From assembly GCA_046263195.1 (NCBI GenBank), contig JBHELG010000002.1:1-32902 (forward strand): a stretch of 32,902 nucleotides of DNA. The letters are read 5' to 3'. Origin of the DNA: JBHELG01 sp046263195 (GTDB taxonomy: Bacteria; Actinomycetota; Nitriliruptoria; Nitriliruptorales; JAHWKO01). Below are positions 7,090 to 16,642 of this stretch, piece by piece. Numbering within the stretch: position 1 is the stretch's first letter; each line of letters starts with the position of its first letter. The translations under genes were made by a program, and so were the position numbers. Below the pieces are notes generated by a model that made no database searches, had not been told where the DNA came from, and was given only the letters and a program-made list of their open reading frames with translations.

Positions 7090-9147
7090 TCAAACGTTCG
7101 CGGTCTCGAGTGCGTGGAGTTCCCGTTTGAGCTCTGCCGCTTCGTCACGCAACCGCGCCGCGTACTCGAATCGCAGCTCGGCGGCGGCCTCGTGCATCTC
7201 GTCGGTCAGCCGCCGGATGAGGGCACGAAGCTCCTCGCGGGGCAGCGGCTCGTCCTCTCCGTCATGCCGGCGGCGACTCGGGGCCTCGATCGGGTCGTAG
7301 CGCTGCCCTGCCTCGGCCGCTCGCGCAGCTTGGATGATGTCGCTGACCTTCTTGCGGATTGTCTGGGGGTCGATGCCGTGAGCCGCGTTGTAGGCGAGCT
7401 GCTTCGCCCGACGGCGGTTCGTCTCCTCGATCGCCGCCCGCATCGCATCGGTCACCTCGTCCGCGTACATCACAACCTGCCCGTGCACGTTCCGAGCGGC
7501 ACGCCCGATCGTCTGCACGAGCGACGTCTCCGAGCGGAGGAAGCCCTCCTTGTCCGCATCGAGGATGGCGACGAGCGACACCTCAGGCAGATCGAGCCCC
7601 TCACGCAGCAGGTTGATTCCGACGAGCACGTCGAACACGCCGAGGCGCAGCTCTCTGAGGATCTCGATGCGCTGGACCGTGTCGATGTCGGAGTGGAGGT
7701 AGCGGACCTTCACCCCGTTCTCCAACAGGTAGTCGGTGAGGTCCTCGGCCTTCTTGTTCGTCAGCGTCGTGACGAGCACGCGCTCACCCGTTTCCACTCG
7801 TCGTCCGATCTCCGCCATGAGGTCGTCTATCTGACCCTTCGTCGGACGGACGAGGACCTCGGGGTCGACGAGCCCGGTCGGGCGGATGACCTGATCGACG
7901 ATGCTGCTGCTCTCCCTGCGCTCGTAGGTACCAGGGGTGGCCGAGACGAACAGGCGCTGTCCGATCTTGGCGAGGAACTCATCGAACCGCAGGGGACGAT
8001 TGTCGAGCGCCGACGGCAGCCGGAAGCCGTGCTCGACGAGGGTTTCCTTGCGCGAGCGGTCTCCCTCGTACATCCCGCCGATCTGTGGGACCGTGACGTG
8101 GGATTCGTCGACGATGAGCAGGAAATCATGCGGGAAGTAGTCGAGCAGTGTGAACGGCGGCTCGCCCGGTTCGCGTCCGTCGAAGTGGCGCGAGTAGTTC
8201 TCGATCCCCGAGCAGAAGCCGACCTCGCGGATCATCTCCAGGTCGTAGTTCGTGCGCATCCGCAGCCGCTGCGCCTCCAACAGTTTGCCCCGCGCCTCCA
8301 GTTCGGCGACGCGTGTCCCCAGCTCGGCTTCGATCGTCCTCAAGGCCGATTCCACGCGGGGACGAGAAGCGACGTAATGGGATGCGGGGAAAACCGCGAA
8401 TTCCTCCACCTCGCCGGTCATCTCGCCGGTAACCGTATTGAGCCTCGTGATGCGCTCGACCTCGTCGCCGAAGAACTCGAAGCGCACGGCCAGCTCGTCG
8501 TCGCTCGGGAAGACCTCGAGGGTGTCGCCCCGTACGCGGAAGGTACCGCGCACGAAGTTCAGGTCGTTGCGGGCGTATTGCAGGTCGACGAGCTTGTGGA
8601 GGGCCGCGTCGAGACCGAACTCCTCCCCCCGGCGGAGCCATAGCACGTGGTCGCGGTACTCCTCGGGGGAGCCCAGGCCGTAGATGCAAGAGACCGAGGC
8701 CACGACGACGACGTCGCGCCGAGAAAGTAGCGACATGGTCGTACGGTGCCGGAGGCGCTCGATCTCGTCGTTGATCGTCGCGTCCTTCTCGATGTACGTG
8801 TCGGTCTGTGGGACGTACGCCTCCGGCTGGTAGTAGTCGTAGTAGGAGACGAAGTACTCGACCGCGTTGTAGGGCAGGAAGTCACGCAGTTCGTTCGCGA
8901 GTTGTGCTGCGAGCGTCTTGTTCGGGGCGATCACGAGCGTGGGGCGGCCGATGCGAGCGATGACGTTCGCGGCCGTGAACGTCTTCCCCGTCCCGGTCGC
9001 TCCGAGCAGTGTGACAGCCTTCTCACCGGCTTCGGCCGCCTCGACGATGCCTTCGATGGCCGCCGGCTGGTCCCCGGCAGGGGCGAAGTCGCTGAGCACC
9101 TGGAACTCGGACACGGGGCGAGGGTACTGCCGGACGATGGCGGGCAC
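7090..9147 (-). CDS. uvrB: UvrABC excision nuclease subunit B
   Basis: UvrB, the damage-verifying helicase-like subunit of nucleotide excision repair, which is loaded by UvrA and recruits UvrC. The 685-residue length is normal. Walker A GATGTGKT is at residues 49-56, the damage-gripping beta-hairpin YFVSYYDYYQPEAY at about 104-117, DESHVT is the Walker B region, and helicase motifs continue (NLLREGLDLPEVSLVAILDADKEG in parts, QTIGRAARN). The C-terminal UVR domain (DEMHEAAAELRFEYAARLRDE) that binds UvrC is complete. The start is a GTG at 9147 with a poor ribosome site; an in-frame GTG at 9114 is an alternative. It is the last gene of the rpsA-coaE-uvrB run, 82 nt after coaE. Confidence 0.97.
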   Translation of the reverse strand: MPAIVRQYPRPVSEFQVLSDFAPAGDQPAAIEGIVEAAEAGEKAVTLLGATGTGKTFTAANVIARIGRPTLVIAPNKTLAAQLANELRDFLPYNAVEYFVSYYDYYQPEAYVPQTDTYIEKDATINDEIERLRHRTTMSLLSRRDVVVVASVSCIYGLGSPEEYRDHVLWLRRGEEFGLDAALHKLVDLQYARNDLNFVRGTFRVRGDTLEVFPSDDELAVRFEFFGDEVERITRLNTVTGEMTGEVEEFAVFPASHYVASRPRVESALRTIEAELGTRVAELEARGKLLEAQRLRMRTNYDLEMIREVGFCSGIENYSRHFDGREPGEPPFTLLDYFPHDFLLIVDESHVTVPQIGGMYEGDRSRKETLVEHGFRLPSALDNRPLRFDEFLAKIGQRLFVSATPGTYERRESSSIVDQVIRPTGLVDPEVLVRPTKGQIDDLMAEIGRRVETGERVLVTTLTNKKAEDLTDYLLENGVKVRYLHSDIDTVQRIEILRELRLGVFDVLVGINLLREGLDLPEVSLVAILDADKEGFLRSETSLVQTIGRAARNVHGQVVMYADEVTDAMRAAIEETNRRRAKQLAYNAAHGIDPQTIRKKVSDIIQAARAAEAGQRYDPIEAPSRRRHDGEDEPLPREELRALIRRLTDEMHEAAAELRFEYAARLRDEAAELKRELHALETANV

Positions 9148-9229
9148 ACGCGGCGGGTTCAGGGGCGGGACCCTCCCGGGATTGAGTCGTCTGCTCCTCG
9201 CCGGCTCGGAGGTAAGGCGCGAGGCCGGG

Positions 9230-9916
9230 CTAGTGGTGAGCTCCTGCTCGGCGCGCTTCGCGGCTCAGCGCCTCGTAGAGGGCGTCGACCCGTCGTTCGA
9301 GGTCTTCGAGATCGCCGCTGTTGTCCACGACATGGGTGGCGACAGCCAAGCGCTCCTCGTCGCTCGCCTGCGCCCGCATGCGGTTCCTGACCTCGTCGCG
9401 GTCCATGTCCCGCTCCCGTACGAGCCGCTCGATGCGAACCTCTTCGGGTGCGAGGACCACGACGACAGACTGGTAGGGCCGGTCGCCTTCCGCTTCGACG
9501 AGTAGGGGGACGTCCACGACGACGATGCCGTCGGCTCCGAGTTCGCTGCTTCCTTCCAGGTCGGCGAGTCTCGCCTCGATGCGGGCGTGAACTCGGGGAT
9601 GGATGATGGCGTTGAGATCCTGGCGGGCTTCCTCATCGTCGAAGACGATCGTTGCCACCCGCTGACGGTCGAGGCCCCCCTGGGACGTCACGACTTCCTC
9701 GCCGAACCGCTCCACCACCTCCCGGAAGCCCTCGGTGCCGGGCTCGACCACTTCCCGGGCGAGCTGGTCGGCCTCTAGTACGGTGGCCCCGCGTTCGGCG
9801 AGCATGCGGCCGATCGTGCTCTTGCCGCTGCCGATGCCGCCGGTGAGCCCGACGACGTACAGGGACTCAGCCCTGACCGTGGGACGGCGACGTCGGGGAC
9901 TCCGAGGGCTCACCCG
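9230..9916 (-). CDS. coaE: Dephospho-CoA kinase
   Basis: CoaE phosphorylates the 3'-hydroxyl of dephospho-CoA with ATP in the last step of CoA synthesis. The P-loop GGIGSGKS is at about residues 25-32, followed by ADQLAREVVEPGT (substrate region), IIHPRV and the lid region RLVRERDMDRDEVRNRM; QASDEERLAVATHVVDNSGDLEDLERRV is a typical CoaE C-terminus. There is no ATG. The first usable start is GTG 9916, giving 228 residues with an 18-residue basic leader and a 50-nt overlap with the end of rpsA; translation is probably coupled. Homology proper begins at LYVVGLTGG, so a non-standard start closer to the rpsA stop is possible. Confidence 0.93.
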   Translation of the reverse strand, partial: RVSPRSPRRRRPTVRAESLYVVGLTGGIGSGKSTIGRMLAERGATVLEADQLAREVVEPGTEGFREVVERFGEEVVTSQGGLDRQRVATIVFDDEEARQDLNAIIHPRVHARIEARLADLEGSSELGADGIVVVDVPLLVEAEGDRPYQSVVVVLAPEEVRIERLVRERDMDRDEVRNRMRAQASDEERLAVATHVVDNSGDLEDLERRVDALYEALSREARRAGAHH

Positions 9917-11588
9917 TTCCCGGTTCAGCGGGGGCTTCGGACGGCTGCCCTTCCATGGCGGGGGGTGCCTGAGCGATCGCTCGAGCCGGAGCGGCTTCCC
10001 CCTCCGGAGAGGGCTGGTCGGCATGGTCGGGTGCGCTTCCCGCGACGTCGTCGAGCCCCGCCCCGCCGACCGTGCCGCTCGCCGGAGCCCCTTCCTCCAC
10101 GGTGGAGGCGGCGGCCTGACCTGCGAGCTCCCCCTCGAGCGCCGGCTCCCCCAGCTGCGGCGTCGGGGACGGTGTCGAATCACCTTGCTGCCGGCGGGCG
10201 ACCTCTGCCGACGATTGGAAGCCGGCCTGGCGAAGCTGATCGCCGAGGGCATGTGTACCGGGAGCGGCCACGCCGGAGACGTAGGCGGTTTCGGCGAGTG
10301 CGATCTGCTCGGGTGTCAGAGTTCGCTCGCTGGTCGTGGGCGACGGGGCGTGAACCTGTTTGAGCGACAGGCTGATCCGCCGGCGGATCGTGTCGATGTC
10401 GATGACTTTGACCTCGATGCGGTCGCCCACGTTCACGACGGCTTCGGGAGCTTCGACGTGGTGCTCGGCGAGCTCGGAGATGTGGATGAGTCCTTCGATT
10501 CCCTCGGCCACCTTCACGAAGGCCCCGAAGGGAACGAGCTTCGTGACCTCACCCTCGACGACGTCGCCAACCTGGTTCTCCCGGGCGAACTTCGTCCAGG
10601 GGTCTTCCTGCGTGGCCTTCAGCGACAGGGACACTCTCTCCCGGTCGAGGTCCACGTCGAGAACCTCGACCGTGACGTCGTCGCCAACCTCCACCACCTC
10701 GCTCGGGTGGTCGATGTGGTGCCAGGACAACTCCGACACGTGCACGAGGCCGTCCACGCCGCCGAGGTCGACGAAGGCACCGAAGTTGACGATCGACGAC
10801 ACGACGCCTTTGCGGATCTCGCCCTTCTGCAGACTGCGCAGGAACTCCTGGCGGAACTCCGACTGGGTCTCCTCGAGGAACTTCCGGCGCGACAGCACGA
10901 CGTTGTTGCGATTCTTGTCGAGCTCGATGATCTTGCATTCCAGTTCGGTGCCGATGTAGGGGTGCAGGTCCCGCACCCGGCGCATCTCGACCAGCGAAGC
11001 GGGAAGGAAGCCACGTAGCCCGATGTCGAGGATCAGTCCGCCCTTCACGACCTCGATGACGGTGCCCTTGACGGTCTTGTCCTCGCTGAAGATTCGTTCG
11101 ATGGTGCTCCAGGCGCGCTCGTACTGGGCGCGCTTCTTCGACAGCAGCAGCCGTCCCTCGGCATCCTCTTTCGTGAGGACGAGGGCTTCGATGACGTCGC
11201 CGACCTGTACGACATCGCGGGGGTTGACGTCCTGCTTGATGGACAGTTCCCGCGCGGGGATGACGCCCTCGGACTTGTAGCCGATGTCGAGCAGCGCCTC
11301 GTCCGGATCGACCTTTACGACCACGCCTTCGATGATGTCTCCATCATTGACGGGACGGAGCGTCTGCTCGAGGGCCGCTTCGAAGTCGTCTTCCGTGCCG
11401 TACTCGTTCTCAACGATCGGCTCGCCGGTCGACGTCATCTGCCCACCCGGGTCATGCATGACCACTACGGCGGCGGGGTCCGCGTTCGGCGCGTGGGCAG
11501 AGGCGGGGTTGCCCCGAGGGTTCGGGGGTGTCTCCCGCTGCTCACCCTCGGTCGCGGAGCGGGTCGTCGGGGTCGGCTGCTGGTCCAT
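9867..11588 (-). CDS. rpsA: 30S ribosomal protein S1
   Basis: S1 binds mRNA at the 30S platform and helps initiation. Four S1 (OB) domains are visible between about residues 75 and 410, each with the VxGxVxxIxxxGxxV pattern; blocks such as GLRGFLPASLVEMRRVRDL and NFGAFVDLGGVDGLVHVSELSW are near-identical in wording to mycobacterial S1. Beyond domain 4 there is a tail of about 150 residues, first a short helical segment (LTPEQIALAETAYVSG), then Ala/Pro/Glu/Ser-rich low complexity. The N-terminus also has about 60 extra residues. The start used is ATG 11588 (AGGAG about 15 nt upstream, a long spacing); ATGs at codons 44 and 51 are alternatives closer to the usual family start. Confidence 0.96.
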   Translation of the reverse strand: MDQQPTPTTRSATEGEQRETPPNPRGNPASAHAPNADPAAVVVMHDPGGQMTSTGEPIVENEYGTEDDFEAALEQTLRPVNDGDIIEGVVVKVDPDEALLDIGYKSEGVIPARELSIKQDVNPRDVVQVGDVIEALVLTKEDAEGRLLLSKKRAQYERAWSTIERIFSEDKTVKGTVIEVVKGGLILDIGLRGFLPASLVEMRRVRDLHPYIGTELECKIIELDKNRNNVVLSRRKFLEETQSEFRQEFLRSLQKGEIRKGVVSSIVNFGAFVDLGGVDGLVHVSELSWHHIDHPSEVVEVGDDVTVEVLDVDLDRERVSLSLKATQEDPWTKFARENQVGDVVEGEVTKLVPFGAFVKVAEGIEGLIHISELAEHHVEAPEAVVNVGDRIEVKVIDIDTIRRRISLSLKQVHAPSPTTSERTLTPEQIALAETAYVSGVAAPGTHALGDQLRQAGFQSSAEVARRQQGDSTPSPTPQLGEPALEGELAGQAAASTVEEGAPASGTVGGAGLDDVAGSAPDHADQPSPEGEAAPARAIAQAPPAMEGQPSEAPAEPGTGEPSESPTSPSHGQG

Positions 11589-11866
11589 GATGAGGTGAAT
11601 TTCTCCTGCTGGTCGTCTGCCGTCGCGGCCACGGCCGCGAGTTCGCGGCTGCAGTCCTAGTACACTTCTGTCCTCATGCGAGGGGAGCCCGGACTCAGCC
11701 GACTGGCTGACCGGCTAGGAGCCTTCCATCGCTGATAGACCCTGTCAACGCGTCCCCGCGCGCCGACCGCAAGGTCACGCGCTGGGACGTCCCGGCGCCA
11801 GGCACAGAATACTGTCACCAGATTACGGTCACACGCTACTGTGCCCACCGGGAAGCTTAGCTGCGT

Positions 11867-12274
11867 GTGAAGATCGCCGTGCGCCGACCTCGAGATGTGT
11901 CCAGTGAACTGCGACCGGTCCCCGACGACCTGCCGCGCCGCCACCTCTACGTCGAGCCGGTCCGGGTGTCTGAACTCGTGGCGCTACCTCCCGAGCATCT
12001 CCCCGGTGGGGAGGTCCGACTGATCTTCCAGGTCACCGTCAAGGACGCGGCAGGTGCGCGCTGCCCGGATCTGGCGGTCGAGGCACGCGTGCGTGGTCCT
12101 GCTCGCGTCGCGACCGGCACGGCTCACACGGACGTCTTCGGTCAGGCGTGGTTCCGTATGAGAGGAGCGGCCGGCAGTTACCGCTGCGAGATCCTCGACG
12201 TCGCAGGCGGCGCGGTTGCACTGGAACGACCGGACGACACGGAGGTCGTGGCAGTGGCGATCGCGACGGTGTAG
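11867..12274 (+). CDS. Hypothetical beta-rich protein
   Basis: A 135-residue protein that I do not recognise by name. Residues 45-133 alternate strands (VRLIFQVTVKDAAGARCPDLAVEARV, GTAHTDVFGQAWFRM, GSYRCEILDVAGG), the look of an immunoglobulin-like or CNA-B-like beta-sandwich in which a T-x-x-F/x-G-x-A-x-F turn is typical. There is no signal peptide or membrane segment. The start is GTG 11867, without a clear ribosome site; TACTGT at 11837-11842 could be a -10 element. It sits between rpsA and the guaB1-like gene on the opposite strand and ends 15 nt from the latter's stop, an insertion relative to the polA-rpsA order known in mycobacteria. Confidence 0.65.
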   Translation: MKIAVRRPRDVSSELRPVPDDLPRRHLYVEPVRVSELVALPPEHLPGGEVRLIFQVTVKDAAGARCPDLAVEARVRGPARVATGTAHTDVFGQAWFRMRGAAGSYRCEILDVAGGAVALERPDDTEVVAVAIATV

Positions 12275-12289
12275 CTCGGCTACCCCCGG

Positions 12290-13753
12290 TCAGCTTCCAT
12301 CCGGCGACAGGGTAGGCGCCTCGGCCGGGTGGAGGGGCTGTCCCTCGCGGTAGCCGGCCGCCGTCTGAATTCCGACGACGGCGAGCTCGTGGAACTCCTC
12401 GAGGTTTCGGGCACCAGCGTAGGAGCAGGCGCTGCGAACCCCGGCGACGATGTGGTCGATGAGGTCCTCGACCCCGGGCCGAGCCGGATCGAGGTAGAGG
12501 CGGGCCGTGGATATGCCCTCGTCGAACAGTTGCTTGCGGGCACTCTCGAGGGGGTCCGAGGCCAGGGTCCGGCGCTTCACCGCGCGAGTGGAGGCCATCC
12601 CGAAGCTCTCCTTGTAACGGCGACCCTGTTCGTCGCTGTGAAGATCGCCGGGGGACTCGTGGGTACCGGCGAACCACGAGCCGAGCATGACATTCGCAGC
12701 TCCCGCGGCCAGTGCGAGTGCGACGTCGCGGGGGTGACGCACCCCGCCATCCGCCCACACGTGGCGTGCGAGCCTGCGGGCTTCGGCGGCGCACTCGACC
12801 AGCGCGGAGAACTGTGGTCGCCCCATGGCCGTGAGCATACGGGTCGTGCACATGCCACCTGGTCCCACTCCGATCTTGACGATGTCCGCACCGGCCGAGA
12901 CGAGGTCACGCACGCCGTCGGCAGTCACGACGTTGCCGGCTACGACAGGCGTTGGGGGATCCAGGCGGCGCACGGTGCGTAGCGCTTCGAGCATGCGCTC
13001 CTGGTGGCCGTGGGCGGTGTCCAGCACGAGCACGTCCACGTTGGCCTCGAGCAGTGCCTTGACGCGCACGGCCACGTCTCCGGTGATGCCGACTGCCGCC
13101 CCGATCGCCAGCCCACCTTGCGCGTCAGTCGCTGGTCGATAGAGGCTGGACCGCAGCGCCCCGATGCGGGTCACGAGGCCGACCAGGCGCCCCCCGTCGT
13201 CGACGACCGGCGCGAGACGTCGCCGCGCGGCCGTCAGGGCGTCGAATGCGTCCCGCGGCGCAACCGTCTCGGGCAGCACCATCAGCTCGGTCGACATCAC
13301 CTCAACCAGCTGCGTGAAGCGGTCCACCCCCTCGCAGTCGACCTCCGTGACCACCCCGACGGGTCGGCCGTCCGAGACGACGACTACCGCGCCGTGCGCA
13401 CGCTTGGGCAGAAGGTTCAGGGCTTCGCCGACCGTGCTCGATCGTTGCAGGACGATCGGAGTTTCGAAGACGAGGTGCCGAGACTTCACCCACGCGGTGA
13501 CCTCAGCCACGACGTCCGGGGGTATGTCCTGGGGGATGACAACGAGCCCGCCACGGCGTGCGACTGTCTCCGCCATCCTGCGGCCCGCCACGGCGGTCAT
13601 GTTCGCCGCCACGACCGGGATGGTCGTACCACTGCCGTCGACCGTCGCGACGTCCACGTCCAATCGGGACGCGACGGTTGACCGGGCCGGCACGAGAAAC
13701 ACGTCCTCGTAGGTCAATTCGAGCGACGACGCGGCGGCATGCAGCCAGCGCAC
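12290..13753 (-). CDS. guaB1: GuaB1-type IMPDH/GMP reductase family protein
   Basis: A 487-residue TIM-barrel enzyme of the IMPDH/GMPR family with an inserted pair of CBS domains (about residues 95-215). The catalytic loop reads GVGPGGMCTTR with the active-site Cys near residue 301, and the flanking DTAHGH, GNVVT and WADGGVRHPRD segments are typical. The wording matches the actinobacterial GuaB1 group, shown in Mycobacterium smegmatis to be a CBS-containing GMP reductase that recycles GMP to IMP rather than an IMP dehydrogenase; the assignment here is by family. GTG 13753 is chosen because GGGGAGG lies 8 nt upstream and the protein then starts MRWL, as in relatives. It follows polA by 71 nt on the same strand. 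Confidence 0.9.
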   Translation of the reverse strand: MRWLHAAASSLELTYEDVFLVPARSTVASRLDVDVATVDGSGTTIPVVAANMTAVAGRRMAETVARRGGLVVIPQDIPPDVVAEVTAWVKSRHLVFETPIVLQRSSTVGEALNLLPKRAHGAVVVVSDGRPVGVVTEVDCEGVDRFTQLVEVMSTELMVLPETVAPRDAFDALTAARRRLAPVVDDGGRLVGLVTRIGALRSSLYRPATDAQGGLAIGAAVGITGDVAVRVKALLEANVDVLVLDTAHGHQERMLEALRTVRRLDPPTPVVAGNVVTADGVRDLVSAGADIVKIGVGPGGMCTTRMLTAMGRPQFSALVECAAEARRLARHVWADGGVRHPRDVALALAAGAANVMLGSWFAGTHESPGDLHSDEQGRRYKESFGMASTRAVKRRTLASDPLESARKQLFDEGISTARLYLDPARPGVEDLIDHIVAGVRSACSYAGARNLEEFHELAVVGIQTAAGYREGQPLHPAEAPTLSPDGS

Positions 13754-13824
13754 TCTCGACCTCCCCGGCCAGTGCGTAGGGGTCGAGTCCCACGGTACCT
13801 GGGCACCGCGCCTCGTCGCGGGTT

Positions 13825-16506
13825 TCAGTGCTTCTGCGCGTCGAACCAGGTGGGACCGTGAGCGGTATCCACGACCAAAGGGACGACGAGGTCGGCGACC
13901 GCGCACATCTCTCGCACGGCGAGCTCTCGGGCCTCCTCGAGCTCCCCCTGGGACACTTCGAAGACGAGCTCGTCGTGGACCTGCAGGAGCAGCTGGGCAC
14001 GCAGCCCTTCGCGCTCGAGACCACGCTGCACCCGCGGCATCGCCAGCTTGATGATGTCGGCGGCGGTGCCCTGGATCGGGGCGTTGAGCGCCATGCGTTC
14101 GGCTATGCCGCGCCGGTTGCGGTTGTCGCTGAGCAGGTCCGGTAGGTAGCGTCGCCGGCCGAACAGCGTGGTCGTGAACCCGTCGCGGCGAGCCCGCAGC
14201 ACTGCTGCCTGCAGGAACTCCCCCACCTTCGGAAAGCGGGCCATGTAGGCAGCCACGATCTCCTGGGCCTCCGCCGGCGGGATTCCGATCTGCTGCGACA
14301 GCCCGTAGGGCGTCAGTCCATAGGCGAGGCCGTAGTTGATCGCCTTCGCACGGTCTCGCAGGGGCCCATCGACGAGGTCAAGCGGCAGGTCGAAGACCTG
14401 GGCAGCAGTGGTGGCGTGGATGTCCTCCCCGGAGTTGAACGCCTCTATCAGTCCCTCGTCGCGCGACAGATGGGCCATGATGCGCAATTCGATCTGGGAA
14501 TAGTCCGCGACGAGCAGCCAGTCGTAGCCCTCACCGGGAACGAAGGCTCGGCGGATCTCGCGTCCCTCCTCGCGCCGGACGGGAATGTTCTGGAGGTTGG
14601 GGTTCGACGAGGCGAGGCGGCCCGTGGCGGCACTGACCTGGGAGAGGGTCGTATGGACCCGCTTCGTGATCGGGTCGACGAGTGGCGGGAGGGCGTCGAG
14701 GTAGGTGGAGACGAGCTTGCTGAGCTCCCTCCATTCGAGGATCGCCTCGATGATGGGATGGGTCGCGGCCATCGACTGCAGCGCCGCCGCGTCGGTCGAC
14801 CAGCCGGTCTTGATCCGCTTCGTTCGCGGCAAACCGAGCTCGTCGAAGAGAACCTCCTGCAGTTGAGGGTTGGAGGCGACGTTGAAGCGATGACCTGCAA
14901 GGTCCCAGATCTCGGCTTCGAGTTCATCGCAGCGAGCGGCGAGGCGGGCTCGCAGCTTGGCGAGCACGTCGAGGTCGACGGCCACTCCGGCGCGCTCCAT
15001 GTGAGCGAGGACCGGTGCGAGGGGCGCTTCGATGTTCCCGAGCAGCTCGCGCTGGCCCCGCAGATCGAGCTCGCGCTCCAGGTGGGTGGCGAGCTCGAGG
15101 GTGGCAAGCGCCTGCAGCGCCCGCTCTTCCCACGACGAGGCCTCGTCCTCGACGCCGAGTGAGAGCTGCCCGTCAGCGCGTCCCGCCTCGGTGCTGATGG
15201 TGCGGCTGAGGTGCTGGAGGGCGAGGCTGTCGAGGTCGAAGTTGCGTTGGTCGGGAGTGACGAGGTAGGCCGCGAGCATCGTGTCGAGGAAGACCCCCGC
15301 GACCTGCCAGCCAAGGCTGTTCGCCGCGTGGTCGAGGAGCTTGAGGTCGTGGACGACCTTGGGCACGTCCGCGTCAGAAGCGAGAAGCCTCAAGGCTTCG
15401 AGGTCCTCAGCTGAGAGCTCGTCGAAATCCGCCGTAGCCGGGTCTCGTCCGGGACTGGCGACAGCGACGCTGGTCCATTGGACGTGGGGGACTCGGCCAT
15501 GGGTGACCGGTACGACCGCGATCGGGCTGCCAGGGCTTTCGAGCCATTCGCGCAGCTCGCCGGCTCGAAGACGACGGGGACGCCGAGCGAAGCCGCTGGC
15601 CTCCTCCTGCTGCCAGGCCCCGAGCACCTCGGACTGGAGCCGCTCATAGAGCGTGCGGAACTCGAGCGCTCCGAACAGGCGGCGGACCGTGTCGGGGTCG
15701 GGGCGACCCATGCGCAGGGTGGCGAGCTCGACCTCGACCTCCACGTCCCGACGCAGCCGCATGAGCGAACGGTTGACGAAGACCTGATCGCGGTGGGCAG
15801 CGAGGGCCTGCGGCAGCTTCTTGCCGCCAACCTCCTGGAGGTGGTCATACACCCCTTCGAGGTCTCCGTAGGTGGCGATGAGCCTGGCCGCCGTCTTCTC
15901 CCCCACTCCTGGCACTCCGGGAAGATTGTCCGAGGTGTCACCCCGCAGGGCCGAGTAATCGGGGTACTGATCGGGTAGGACGCCGTAACGCTCGACGACC
16001 GCCTGGGGCGTCATGACCGCCGTGTCGCTGATTCCTCGCAGCGTGTACAGGACCGTGATCTCGTCGTCGACGAGTTGCATCGCGTCCCGATCTCCGGTCA
16101 CGACGAGAACCCGGTGCCCCTCCTTCGTGGCCCGCGCGGCGAGGGAGGCGATGACGTCGTCCGCCTCGACGCCGGGTATCTCGATGACTGGCACCTCGAG
16201 GGCGGCAAGCACCTCGTGTATGAGGTCGAGCTGAGTACGGAATTCGTCCGGGGTCTCAGCTCGACCTGCCTTGTAGTCGGGATAAGCGCTCGTGCGGGCC
16301 GTGTCGCGGCCCTTGTCGAAGCAGACGACGATCCCGTCGGGGCGCTCATCGGCGATGAGCTTGATGAGCATGCTCGTGAAGCCGTAGACGGCGTTCGTGA
16401 GCTGCCCGGTCCTCGTGCGCAGGTTGTCGGGGAGGGCGAAGAACGCGCGGTAGGCCAGGCTGTGGCCATCCAGCAGGAGGAGCGTCTGGTGGTCTGCCAC
16501 GCTCAT
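13825..16506 (-). CDS. polA: DNA polymerase I
   Basis: PolA fills gaps and removes RNA primers in repair and lagging-strand synthesis. The 893-residue protein has an N-terminal 5'-nuclease domain (about 8-300; LLLDGHSLAYRAFFALP, IPGVEADDVIASLA, GVPGVGEKTAARLI), a middle domain (about 310-490) and a polymerase domain with motif A DYSQIELR (near 667), motif B RAKAINYGLAYG and motif C QVHDELVFEV (near 843). The middle domain has no DxE proofreading signature at its first strand (it reads IAVVPVTHG), so 3'-5' exonuclease activity is probably absent, as in mycobacterial PolA. ATG 16506 is chosen on homology; the ribosome site is weak and the frame stays open upstream for 125 codons without similarity. 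Confidence 0.97.
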   Translation of the reverse strand: MSVADHQTLLLLDGHSLAYRAFFALPDNLRTRTGQLTNAVYGFTSMLIKLIADERPDGIVVCFDKGRDTARTSAYPDYKAGRAETPDEFRTQLDLIHEVLAALEVPVIEIPGVEADDVIASLAARATKEGHRVLVVTGDRDAMQLVDDEITVLYTLRGISDTAVMTPQAVVERYGVLPDQYPDYSALRGDTSDNLPGVPGVGEKTAARLIATYGDLEGVYDHLQEVGGKKLPQALAAHRDQVFVNRSLMRLRRDVEVEVELATLRMGRPDPDTVRRLFGALEFRTLYERLQSEVLGAWQQEEASGFARRPRRLRAGELREWLESPGSPIAVVPVTHGRVPHVQWTSVAVASPGRDPATADFDELSAEDLEALRLLASDADVPKVVHDLKLLDHAANSLGWQVAGVFLDTMLAAYLVTPDQRNFDLDSLALQHLSRTISTEAGRADGQLSLGVEDEASSWEERALQALATLELATHLERELDLRGQRELLGNIEAPLAPVLAHMERAGVAVDLDVLAKLRARLAARCDELEAEIWDLAGHRFNVASNPQLQEVLFDELGLPRTKRIKTGWSTDAAALQSMAATHPIIEAILEWRELSKLVSTYLDALPPLVDPITKRVHTTLSQVSAATGRLASSNPNLQNIPVRREEGREIRRAFVPGEGYDWLLVADYSQIELRIMAHLSRDEGLIEAFNSGEDIHATTAAQVFDLPLDLVDGPLRDRAKAINYGLAYGLTPYGLSQQIGIPPAEAQEIVAAYMARFPKVGEFLQAAVLRARRDGFTTTLFGRRRYLPDLLSDNRNRRGIAERMALNAPIQGTAADIIKLAMPRVQRGLEREGLRAQLLLQVHDELVFEVSQGELEEARELAVREMCAVADLVVPLVVDTAHGPTWFDAQKH

Positions 16507-16642
16507 GGCTTTCGAATCGGGAAGGGGGTGGACGCCAACCTGTTTCTTGGCGCGATCGACCTCCAGCCTACCCGGGCGGGCGACGAGGGTTTTGACGGGG
16601 CCACGTAGCCTGTGAGGACTCGAGGTGCCGAGAGGAGAGGGC

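Noticed and set aside
7021..8643. 540-codon plus-strand frame opposite uvrB
   Set aside because: uvrB is certain on the other strand and this frame has no recognisable domain; it is a complementary-strand shadow.
9735..11018. 427-codon plus-strand frame opposite rpsA and coaE
   Set aside because: Both genes on the minus strand are secure; the frame is a shadow.
11743..11748. TTGACA on the minus strand as an rpsA promoter -35
   Set aside because: At 16-19 bp spacing there is no acceptable -10 element.
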